Source: an uncultured Bacilli bacterium
GTDB taxonomy: Bacteria; Bacillota_I; Bacilli_A; RF39; UBA660
Assembly (NCBI GenBank): GCA_934098515.1
Contig: CAKOOK010000009.1
Span: 1 to 48,878 of the forward strand
Direction: 5' to 3'
DNA: 48,878 nt
The notes under the pieces are model-generated. The model saw only the letters and a list, made by a program, of their open reading frames with translations. It had not been told where the DNA came from and did no database searches. The translations under genes were made by a program, and so were the position numbers. Every line of letters starts with the position of its first letter. The stretch's first letter is position 1. Positions 43,070 to 48,878 of this stretch are shown here, one piece after another.

Positions 43070-45103
43070 CTAATTATCCTTTTCTATTCTAAATTTATTT
43101 GTAATCCTTAAAGTATTTAATATTGCAAGAAGCGTTACACCCGTATCAGCAAAGACTGCAAACCACATATTAGCAAGCCCAAACACTGAAAGAAGTAAAA
43201 TAATAACTTTTACTGAAATTGCAAATATCAGATCTTCCTTAATTATCTTTTTCGTATACTGAGAAATTCTAATTCCTAAAGGAATCTTCTCCAGATCATC
43301 ATTCATAAGAACAATATCACTAGCTTCTATCGCCGACTCAGAACCAATACCACCCATAGATATTCCAATATCTGCTCTCTTTAAAACAGGTGCATCATTT
43401 ATTCCATCACCAGCAAACGCCGTTACACCACTCTTATTAACACTATCAAACTCATTAAACTTATCTGTTGGAAGCATCTCATATCTAATCTCATCAATAC
43501 CAAGTTTTTCTCCAGTAATCATCGCAATATCTTTCTTATCCCCTGTAAACATATAAGTTTTAACCCCAAGAGCCTTAAGCTCATTAATAACATCACTAGC
43601 GTTCTCTTTAATTCCATCATTTAACATAATAGAAGCCTCATGCTTACCATCAATAACTACATGCACATCAGCATTCTTCTTACATCCACATATCTTCTTA
43701 CTACCAATAAGCACATCTAATCCATCATAAACAAAACTAATTCCCTTGCCATCTATCTCTTTAAAATTAGTAACCTTCTTACCACTACTTTCCCCTAAAG
43801 CCTTAAGCGAACTAGCAAGTGGATGATTACTCATCTCTTCCCCACTAACAACAATATCAATAATATCATCCCTGCTATACTTACTACCCTTACTAATTTC
43901 TATACCATTAACCTTAAATTCTCCACTAGTAAGCGTTCCTGTCTTATCAAATACAATATTTTTTATATCAGATAAACCATCTAAATAATTACTTCCCTTA
44001 ATCAAAATACCATTCTTACTAGCAGCACCTATTCCCGTAAAATAAGATAAAGGAACTGATATTGCAATTGCACAAGGACAAGAAATAACTAAAAACGTAA
44101 GACCTCTATAAAAACTTTCTTTAACAGATACCCCAAAAAGTGGAAGAATCAAAATTACCAAAACTGCTAATCCCAAAATTATAGGCGTATAATATCTGCT
44201 TAATTTACTAACAGTTGTCTCTAACTTAGTTTTCTTATCACTAGCATTATCTAGTAACTCAAGTATCTTTGCAACAGTAGAATCAGCATACTCAGAAGTA
44301 GCTCTAACTCTAATAACATCACCCTTATTTATAGAACCAGATAATACTTCATCACCATATTTAACAAAGCGTAAAACTGACTCTCCAGTAAGAGCAGACT
44401 CATCCAAATTAGTCTCTCCACTTATCACGTTCCCATCAACTGGAATACGTTCCCCCTTCTTGATAACAAGTTCATCTCCACACTTAACATCCTCTACACT
44501 AGCCTTAACGATTCTTCCATCACTAACCACATTAGCATACCCTTGTTTAATCTCCAAAATCCCTTTAATAGACCTCCTACTATTATTTAAAGCCTTCTCC
44601 TCTAAAACCTTACCAATAGTATATAAACCAATAACCATAGCTCCTTCCATAACCTTATCAATACATAAAGCACCAATACAAGATATAGTCAAAAGCATAT
44701 TCTCATTAATAACATGACTCTTAAATAAAAGCTTTATCGCCTTAACAAAAGTCTTATATAAAAGAAAAACATAACTAATAATATACAAAATAATTCTTAC
44801 ATTATCACTTACTGGCAAATACATTCCCATAAAAAGAATAACTAAACCAATAATAAGAAAATAAATATTAGTCTCCTTCTTAACCTCTTCATCAGTACTA
44901 ACACTCGCATCAGGTTCAGCAGCCCTAACTAACTGATTAAGCTCTCCCAAACTAAAATCTTTATCAGACTCATAACTAATCTTACCCGTACTAAAATTAA
45001 CAACCACATTTTTAAAATCATCATTCTTATTTAAAGCAATCTCAACCTGCTTAGCACATCCAGCACAATCTAAATTATTTATATTATATTTATACTTTTT
45101 CAT
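43070..45103 (-). CDS. Heavy-metal-translocating P1B-type ATPase (Cd/Zn/Pb type)
   Basis: 677 residues. N-terminal heavy-metal-associated domain with CAGC (about residues 14-17), then P1B-ATPase core: actuator TGES, the TM6 metal site SCPCAIAISVP, phosphorylation site DKTGTLT, and hinge GDGINDAPVL. The last TM pair holds DTGVTLLAILNTLRI, typical of Zn/Cd/Pb exporters rather than copper ones. The next gene upstream is a CadC-like repressor, which fits. It overlaps that gene by 14 bases. Role: metal efflux and resistance. Confidence 0.93.
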   Translation of the reverse strand: MKKYKYNINNLDCAGCAKQVEIALNKNDDFKNVVVNFSTGKISYESDKDFSLGELNQLVRAAEPDASVSTDEEVKKETNIYFLIIGLVILFMGMYLPVSDNVRIILYIISYVFLLYKTFVKAIKLLFKSHVINENMLLTISCIGALCIDKVMEGAMVIGLYTIGKVLEEKALNNSRRSIKGILEIKQGYANVVSDGRIVKASVEDVKCGDELVIKKGERIPVDGNVISGETNLDESALTGESVLRFVKYGDEVLSGSINKGDVIRVRATSEYADSTVAKILELLDNASDKKTKLETTVSKLSRYYTPIILGLAVLVILILPLFGVSVKESFYRGLTFLVISCPCAIAISVPLSYFTGIGAASKNGILIKGSNYLDGLSDIKNIVFDKTGTLTSGEFKVNGIEISKGSKYSRDDIIDIVVSGEEMSNHPLASSLKALGESSGKKVTNFKEIDGKGISFVYDGLDVLIGSKKICGCKKNADVHVVIDGKHEASIMLNDGIKENASDVINELKALGVKTYMFTGDKKDIAMITGEKLGIDEIRYEMLPTDKFNEFDSVNKSGVTAFAGDGINDAPVLKRADIGISMGGIGSESAIEASDIVLMNDDLEKIPLGIRISQYTKKIIKEDLIFAISVKVIILLLSVFGLANMWFAVFADTGVTLLAILNTLRITNKFRIEKDN

Positions 45104-45464
45104 CTAAAATCTCCTTAACGTGAGATAACGCTACCTCATAAACCTCTTTAACATGCTCATCATCTAAAGAATAATAAACCTCTTTACCAACCCTATTACA
45201 CTTTACAATTCTCTCATCCCTCAAAACCGAGAGCTGATGAGAAACAGCCGACTTCGTCATATTTAACACATTTGCAATATCACAAACACACATCTCATTA
45301 GAATCTAAAGCAAAAAGTATCCTTGCCCTAGTATTATCCCCAATAACCTTAAAAAAATTAGCAATTTTCTCAATAACCATACCACTAGGCATCGCCTTTA
45401 AAGTATTATTAACAACTGCATCATGAATAACATTACAATCACACTCTAAACATTTACAATCCAT
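45090..45464 (-). CDS. ArsR/SmtB-family metal-responsive repressor (CadC-like)
   Basis: 124 residues. Winged helix with NMTKSAVSHQLSVLRDERIV as recognition helix region and GKEVYYSL as the wing. The alpha-3 motif MCVCDIANVL corresponds to the CadC ELCVCD motif, and the Cys-rich N-terminus (CKCLECDC) parallels the extra CadC metal ligands, so Cd/Pb/Zn sensing is likely. It leads the efflux operon and probably represses from the operator lying inside its own promoter (45480-45509). Confidence 0.92.
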   Translation of the reverse strand: MDCKCLECDCNVIHDAVVNNTLKAMPSGMVIEKIANFFKVIGDNTRARILFALDSNEMCVCDIANVLNMTKSAVSHQLSVLRDERIVKCNRVGKEVYYSLDDEHVKEVYEVALSHVKEILDEKV

Positions 45465-45479
45465 ATTCCCTCCACTATC

Positions 45480-45509
45480 ATTATAGTTGAACGTTTATTC
45501 AACTGTCAA
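45480..45509 (-). promoter_or_regulatory. cad promoter with ArsR-type operator filling the -35/-10 spacer
   Basis: Minus-strand TTGACA (45504-45509), 18-nt spacer, TATAAT (45480-45485). The spacer is exactly the inverted repeat GTTGAA-(6)-TTCAAC, the TGAA-N6-TTCA core seen in ArsR/SmtB operators. Bound repressor would block polymerase; metal would release it. Confidence 0.88.
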
Positions 45510-45518
45510 GTAAAAAAA

Positions 45519-45920
45519 TTAAATTTTATTAACCACCATTAAACTTCCATCATACTTAATTTTAATTAAATCATCATCAACTTCAAAATTTACATTAATT
45601 TTATCATCTTTAATATCATTTATCTTAATTCTAATCTCACATTCAATCTCAGAATCCAAAAACCTCACCGTATCAAACACCTCAAAATACATAAAAGGAT
45701 AACCATCAAAATTAAGCCCAGAATACTCCTTATTAAGAAACAAATTAATATCCTTCTCTTTTTCAAACCCAGTATCTAAATTAATATAACCCTTTTTCTC
45801 TCCATCTATAAAACGCAGTTCAAATCTTATATTATACCCATTAACTTTATTATAGCTAATATTACCTAGAAACGCAGTCTCCTCAGTTACTTTAAACTCT
45901 CTTCCATCAATTAAAAGCAT
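45519..45920 (-). CDS. Small conserved-looking protein, unknown
   Basis: 133 residues starting MLLIDGREFKVTEE. No TM, no signal. Alternating hydrophobic strands suggest an all-beta fold. AAGGTGG stands 8 bases before the ATG at 45920, so I preferred it to a GTG 12 bases earlier. It lies alone between the cad promoter and the putative type I toxin locus. I do not recognise it. Confidence 0.6.
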   Translation of the reverse strand: MLLIDGREFKVTEETAFLGNISYNKVNGYNIRFELRFIDGEKKGYINLDTGFEKEKDINLFLNKEYSGLNFDGYPFMYFEVFDTVRFLDSEIECEIRIKINDIKDDKINVNFEVDDDLIKIKYDGSLMVVNKI

Positions 45921-45969
45921 TATAAACACCACCTTAATAATTATTAAAAAATATTATTATTAATTTCTC

Positions 45970-45984
45970 ACAAGATATTCTTGT
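45970..45984. repeat. Inverted repeat at the toxin promoter
   Basis: ACAAGA-TAT-TCTTGT, 6-bp arms, overlapping the first four bases of the -35 (TTGTTT) of the plus-strand unit. It may be an operator. Confidence 0.35.
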
Positions 45985-46009
45985 TTTAAATACCATAATA
46001 TTGTATAAT
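45981..46009 (+). promoter_or_regulatory. Promoter of the putative type I toxin mRNA
   Basis: TTGTTT (45981-45986), exact 17-nt spacer, TATAAT (46004-46009). The start is predicted near 46016. Confidence 0.75.
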
Positions 46010-46035
46010 GCAACTAGGGATATAGTCTATAGGTG

Positions 46036-46069
46036 TTACCTCCACGCATTTATATGTGCAAGGAGGTGA
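46036..46069 (+). promoter_or_regulatory. Leader hairpin sequestering the Shine-Dalgarno
   Basis: TTACCTCC (46036-46043) pairs with GGAGGTGA (46062-46069), eight bp with one wobble. An inner stem CGCAT/ATGTG (46045-46058) has loop TTAT. The right arm is the strong Shine-Dalgarno of the leader ORF at 46074, so translation should be off when it is folded. Confidence 0.65.
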
Positions 46070-46073
46070 TTGT

Positions 46074-46121
46074 ATGAAAGCATATAAATTAAAATCTACA
46101 TTTAAGATATGGATTACTTAA
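46074..46121 (+). CDS. 15-residue leader peptide overlapping the toxin ORF
   Basis: ATG at 46074, preceded by AGGAGGTGAT at perfect spacing, encodes MKAYKLKSTFKIWIT, a basic peptide. Its stop TAA (46119-46121) lies 8-12 bases inside the next ORF, in another frame. The layout suggests translational coupling to the hydrophobic peptide, as mok is to hok. That is inference. Confidence 0.5.
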   Translation: MKAYKLKSTFKIWIT

Positions 46122-46189
46122 TAGCGGTAGTACTTATACTTTCGCTAATACTATTCATCATTGTAGCACTTGCTATCATATTAAAATAA
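46109..46189 (+). CDS. 26-residue hydrophobic peptide, putative type I toxin
   Basis: Starts ATG GAT TAC and ends in Leu-Lys. From residue 4 on it is one uninterrupted TM helix of Leu, Ile, Val, Ala and Phe, with only Asp2 and Lys26 charged. Size and composition match small membrane toxins of type I systems and short holin-like toxins; I see no exact family. It lacks its own Shine-Dalgarno, so it depends on the overlapping leader ORF. A promoter, sequestering hairpin, complementary 5' and 3' ends, an opposing RNA gene and a terminator surround it. Over-expression would be expected to depolarise the membrane. Confidence 0.6.
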   Translation: MDYLIAVVLILSLILFIIVALAIILK

Positions 46190-46210
46190 AAGCACCTATT
46201 CATTAGGTGC
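46181..46210 (-). terminator. Terminator of the putative antitoxin RNA
   Basis: Stem GCACCTA/TAGGTGC (46204-46210 with 46192-46198), 5-base loop. On the minus strand it is followed by GCTTTTATTTTAA. On the plus strand no T-run follows, so toxin mRNA reads through. Confidence 0.6.
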
Positions 46211-46298
46211 AAATTCCAAATAATGTGGAGATACATCTAACCCAAAAGACTATATCTCTATTACTTAAATAAACTTGATAGATAACTACTACTATCAT
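46184..46298 (-). ncRNA. Putative antisense antitoxin RNA
   Basis: Bounded by the extended -10 promoter (start near 46298) and the terminator at 46181-46210. It is fully complementary to the 3' part of the toxin mRNA, stopping at the toxin stop codon. A longer form from the consensus promoter at 46356-46384 would begin near 46349 and cover the toxin terminator. No ORF of note is inside. Convergent 3' overlap is as in txpA/RatA and bsrG/SR4. Confidence 0.5.
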
Positions 46299-46304
46299 AA
46301 TTAA

Positions 46305-46332
46305 ATTATAACACAAGGCACTTAATTTGCAA
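46305..46332 (-). promoter_or_regulatory. Second minus-strand promoter for the antisense RNA
   Basis: TTGCAA (46327-46332), 16-nt spacer, TATAAT (46305-46310) with TG extension (46305-46313). The -35 lies inside the toxin mRNA terminator hairpin. Confidence 0.6.
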
Positions 46333-46343
46333 GTGCTTTTTTT
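46318..46343 (+). terminator. Terminator of the putative toxin mRNA
   Basis: Stem GCACTT/AAGTGC (46318-46323 with 46331-46336), 7-base loop, then seven T. It implies a toxin transcript of about 328 nt for a 26-codon ORF, with a long 3' tail. Confidence 0.85.
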
Positions 46344-46355
46344 GTATTGCTTTGT

Positions 46356-46384
46356 ATTATATTGTAACTTTTAGCATTTGTCAA
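46356..46384 (-). promoter_or_regulatory. Perfect consensus promoter facing the toxin gene
   Basis: Minus-strand TTGACA (46379-46384), 17-nt spacer, TATAAT (46356-46361): full match at both boxes and ideal spacing. No protein gene follows; it reads only into the toxin unit. Strong constitutive expression is typical for antitoxin RNAs. Confidence 0.8.
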
Positions 46385-46443
46385 TAACCTTCTTGTCTTT
46401 ATATATTATGTTAAATAATAATTATAATATACCATAAATAAAT

Positions 46444-46467
46444 AAAAAAGCCCCCAAATAAGGAACT
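46444..46467 (-). terminator. Terminator after tRNA-Glu
   Basis: Minus-strand stem AGTTCC/GGGGCT (with two G-T pairs), 7-base loop, then T-run (46444-46449). Confidence 0.5.
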
Positions 46468-46479
46468 TTAAATAACATA

Positions 46480-46555
46480 TGGTGACCTATATGGGATTCG
46501 AACCCATGAATGTTGCCTTGAGAGGGCAATGTGTTAACCATTTCACCAATAGGCC
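46480..46555 (-). tRNA. tRNA-Glu (CUC anticodon)
   Basis: A 76-nt cloverleaf with encoded CCA. Acceptor GGCCTAT/ATAGGTC (one G-T). Anticodon stem TTGCC/GGCAA with loop CTCTCAA gives CUC, the rarer Glu isoacceptor in AT-rich genomes. T-arm GGGTTCGAATCCC. Own promoter just upstream. Confidence 0.94.
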
Positions 46556-46566
46556 TTGCAACAAAC

Positions 46567-46595
46567 ATTATACACAAAAAATAATGTTTATGCAA
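46567..46595 (-). promoter_or_regulatory. Promoter of tRNA-Glu
   Basis: Minus-strand TTGCAT (46590-46595), 17-nt spacer, TATAAT (46567-46572). The start would be about 5 bases before the tRNA. Confidence 0.78.
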
Positions 46596-46600
46596 TAATT

Positions 46601-47830
46601 TTATCTCTGTTTCAAATACTTACCAATATCTTTCAAACTAAACTTATTACCATAATTAATTATTGCATTAGAATAAACCTTAACTGAAATATATCCAATA
46701 AGTGCAGCAGTCATAACTAATATAACAAGTGAAACAATCACATCACTCACACTTGCAAGTCCAAGCATATATCTTGATGGCATACTAAAAGGAGAAGAAA
46801 AAGGAAATAACGAAGCAAATACACTAACACTACTCTTAGAATTCATCATTGAAAAATAAGCTAAATAAAAGGCAAACACTGAAAGCATAGACACTGGACT
46901 ATTCACACTTTGAATATCCTCTGGTTTCTGCACCAAAGATCCAGTAAGTGCAAATATAAGTGCATATAAAGCATACCCTAAAACAAAATAAAGAAAAACA
47001 ATAACCCAAACTCCAATAGTAATTGAATCTAAATTAATTACTCCCTTTAAAATATCACCAGGCAAAAATGACTTAGCACAAATAACTCCAAAAATAAGTA
47101 GCACAGCAAGTTGACATAAACCAGTAAAACCAACACCCAAAGTCTTACCTAAAACAATATTCTTAGGACTTGTTGACGTCGTCAAACTCTCAATAATCTT
47201 AGAAGTCTTCTCTGTCGTAACAGACGAAGAAACCTGACTAGCACAAAAGAACACTGCATAAAATAACACTATCGAAAACATCATCATCGCAAACGTACTA
47301 TTACCACTATCTGAATTAGACAAATAATTAGTATTCAGCTTAAAACTTACATTAAGAGCATTTAACTCATCTTGTGATAAACCCAAAGACATTAACTTCA
47401 TATTATAATAAGCACTAGTAACCTGATTAACAATAACCTCAGCATTAGATCCAACCAAACTCATATCAGCCCGATAATTCTCAAACATAATCGTATTATT
47501 ATCTAAACGGAAACTTAAAACCTCATCATACTCATCATTATCAAGAGCTTTCTGAGCATCGCTCTTATTATACTCTCCAGACATAACCTTTATATCATAT
47601 CCAAAATCTTTACTATCTTCTAGACCAGATAAATAATCCACCAAAATATTACCCTCATCAACCAAAAGTAATCTAGATAATTCATCATCCTTACTAAAAC
47701 TTTCCATAATTCTTGGAATATTAGTCCCCACAAGGATAACCGCTAAAAAAATAATATTCGTAACTATAAAACTCTTTCTTTTAACCATATCCTTAATCGT
47801 AAACTTAGCAACAGTTAATAAATCCTTCAT
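46601..47830 (-). CDS. ABC exporter permease (NatB-like, ABC-2 type)
   Basis: 409 residues. TM1 (about 20-38) and five more TM segments after residue 178 surround a large outer loop of about 140 residues. VTTEKTSKIIESLTTSTSP with the following GKTLGVG is the conserved cytoplasmic coupling motif of the NatB/ABC-2 group. Its ATPase starts directly upstream with no gap. Such pairs export sodium or peptides or protect against membrane-active compounds. The substrate cannot be told from sequence. Confidence 0.88.
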   Translation of the reverse strand: MKDLLTVAKFTIKDMVKRKSFIVTNIIFLAVILVGTNIPRIMESFSKDDELSRLLLVDEGNILVDYLSGLEDSKDFGYDIKVMSGEYNKSDAQKALDNDEYDEVLSFRLDNNTIMFENYRADMSLVGSNAEVIVNQVTSAYYNMKLMSLGLSQDELNALNVSFKLNTNYLSNSDSGNSTFAMMMFSIVLFYAVFFCASQVSSSVTTEKTSKIIESLTTSTSPKNIVLGKTLGVGFTGLCQLAVLLIFGVICAKSFLPGDILKGVINLDSITIGVWVIVFLYFVLGYALYALIFALTGSLVQKPEDIQSVNSPVSMLSVFAFYLAYFSMMNSKSSVSVFASLFPFSSPFSMPSRYMLGLASVSDVIVSLVILVMTAALIGYISVKVYSNAIINYGNKFSLKDIGKYLKQR

Positions 47831-48718
47831 CTACTCACCAGCCTTCTCAATAAATATCTCATGCAAACTAGGCTTAACCACACTAAATGTTTTAACATTA
47901 ATCTTACACCTAACAAGTTCTTTCAATAACCTGTCCCTATCCCGTGCCTCAGCACCTATCATATAAACCCCTTCACCCTCACTAACAACATCTAACTTTA
48001 ACCTATCTAATATATCTTTAACATCATCATCAGTTTCAAGCATAACCTTATTAGTCTCATAACTATCCTTAATCTTCTTCAAATTACCCTTCAAAACAGT
48101 CTTACCCCTATTTAAAATAACCAAATCAGAACAAAACTTCTCAATAACACCCATCTGATGAGAAGACATAATAATATACTTACCTTCAGAAACTAACTCT
48201 TTCATAATATTACTCAAAACCTCAGTATTAACCGGATCAAGTCCACTAAAAGGCTCATCTAACACTATCAAATCCGGATTATGAAGCATCGCTGTAACAA
48301 ATTGTACCTTCTGCTGATTACCCTTAGATAACTTCTCAGCTGGACTATTAATATACTCCATCAAACTAAGCTTACCTAACCAATAACGTACCGCCTCATC
48401 AGCCTCTTTCTTACCTAATCCCTTTAAATTAGCAAAATAAACTAACTGATCATAAACAGTACTCTTAGGATATAACCCTCTCTCCTCGGGTAAATACCCG
48501 AAATTAACATTACCCCTAGTAACCTCTTTACCATCCCAAGTAATCTCACCACTATCCTTCTTAATAATACCTAAAATCATTCTTATAGTAGTAGTCTTAC
48601 CAGCACCATTAGTACCAAGTAGTCCAAACACACCAGGCTTCTTTAATTCAAAAGATATATTATCAACAACATGCTTATCTCCAAAAGACTTATTAACATT
48701 CTTAACAACTAAACCCAT
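47831..48718 (-). CDS. ABC exporter ATP-binding protein (NatA-like)
   Basis: 295 residues. Walker A LGTNGAGKTT near 38-47, Q-loop region LPEERGLYP, signature LSKGNQQKVQF near 130, Walker B LIVLDEPFSG, and H-loop MSSHQM. A C-terminal extension of about 85 residues follows, as in NatA-type exporters with DUF4162-like tails. I used the ATG at 48718, 8 bases after AGGAG; a TTG directly before it is also possible. Operon with the permease. Confidence 0.93.
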   Translation of the reverse strand: MGLVVKNVNKSFGDKHVVDNISFELKKPGVFGLLGTNGAGKTTTIRMILGIIKKDSGEITWDGKEVTRGNVNFGYLPEERGLYPKSTVYDQLVYFANLKGLGKKEADEAVRYWLGKLSLMEYINSPAEKLSKGNQQKVQFVTAMLHNPDLIVLDEPFSGLDPVNTEVLSNIMKELVSEGKYIIMSSHQMGVIEKFCSDLVILNRGKTVLKGNLKKIKDSYETNKVMLETDDDVKDILDRLKLDVVSEGEGVYMIGAEARDRDRLLKELVRCKINVKTFSVVKPSLHEIFIEKAGE

Positions 48719-48739
48719 CAAATCATCTCCTACACCAAA

Positions 48740-48768
48740 AGTATATAAACCTCAAAAGAATTAGTCAA
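48740..48768 (-). promoter_or_regulatory. Promoter of the NatAB-type operon
   Basis: Minus-strand TTGACT (48763-48768), 17-nt spacer, TATACT (48740-48745). Confidence 0.75.
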
Positions 48769-48769
48769 C

Positions 48770-48791
48770 AAAAAAGCCACCTAAGTGACTT
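48770..48791 (-). terminator. Terminator of a gene beyond the right edge
   Basis: Minus-strand stem AAGTCAC/GTGGCTT (one G-T), loop TTAG, then six T. It must end a minus-strand unit that starts past 48878. Confidence 0.75.
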
Positions 48792-48878
48792 AATTAATAA
48801 TCTTACTTCCGGACACTTTTTTAAATATATTAAAAGAGTACTTTTTAACATTCGTACTCTTTCACCTCTCTAAATTGA
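48792..48878. other. Right-edge intergenic sequence
   Basis: No supported gene. A 9-bp inverted repeat, AAAGAGTAC/GTACTCTTT (about 48831-48862), lies near the edge without a T-run. Confidence 0.4.

Noticed and set aside
48768..48851. Minus-strand ORF of 28 codons at the right edge
   Set aside because: It runs through a terminator hairpin, its possible Shine-Dalgarno is too far away, and composition is ordinary AT-rich sequence.

Overview
The window is AT-rich, uses the standard code (TGG for Trp, TAA/TAG stops) and has clear Shine-Dalgarno sites and sigma-A-type promoters. It carries cell-wall, lipoteichoic-acid-type and SipW/TasA-type surface genes, Soj/Spo0J and FtsH, and a type II-A CRISPR-Cas system. 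This points to an uncultured low-GC Gram-positive bacterium (Bacillota, Bacilli/Erysipelotrichia-like, probably host-associated). That placement is inference; no rRNA gene is present.

Layout. 0.07-8.6 kb (minus strand): tRNA-Gly; a run of surface genes (membrane-anchored proteins, a prepilin-vWA fusion, a cadherin-like-repeat membrane protein, a CmpB-like membrane protein); a small lysis-type cassette (XhlA-like, holin-like, NlpC/P60 hydrolase); then glmM and a stand-alone GlmU-like left-handed beta-helix protein. 8.7-15.1 kb (plus): a 1461-residue YfhO-LtaS fusion and an LCP-family ligase with a PASTA-like tail. 15.2-16.4 kb (minus): amidase with four LysM repeats. 16.8-24.6 kb: a complete type II-A CRISPR locus. 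Its array has 27 repeats and 26 spacers, with the leader on the csn2 side. cas9-cas1-cas2-csn2 run on the minus strand, and a tracrRNA is encoded on the plus strand inside the cas9 5' leader. 24.8-30.15 kb (plus): a TasA/SipW/DUF5305/TasA-like surface-fibre operon followed by a class B sortase. 30.2-35.7 kb (minus): parA-parB-mscS-DUF951-abgT and a VTE5/VTE6-like isoprenoid kinase pair in one operon. 35.9-48.7 kb (minus): ftsH, tilS, rplM-rpsI, gltX, membrane proteins, a metal-efflux ATPase with its ArsR/CadC repressor, tRNA-Glu and a NatAB-type ABC exporter.

The most interesting unlisted element is at 45.98-46.39 kb. There a short plus-strand transcription unit encodes a 15-residue leader peptide overlapping a 26-residue hydrophobic peptide. 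Its Shine-Dalgarno is sequestered in a leader hairpin, its 5' and 3' ends are complementary, and it is opposed by two minus-strand promoters and a terminator. This is the architecture of a type I toxin-antitoxin locus with hok/mok-like control. Other points of interest are the tracrRNA promoter overlapping the cas9 start, spacers that read as phage-type protein motifs, the YfhO-LtaS fusion, the vWA prepilin, and a lysis cassette with no phage structural genes.

The genes fall into a few functional groups. Cell-envelope synthesis and anchoring covers GlmM, the GlmU-like protein, YfhO-LtaS, LCP, the amidase, sortase and SipW. Defence and addiction covers the CRISPR locus and the putative type I toxin. 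The rest is conserved housekeeping: ParAB, FtsH, TilS, L13/S9 and GluRS. All calls come from reading the sequence; no database search was run.
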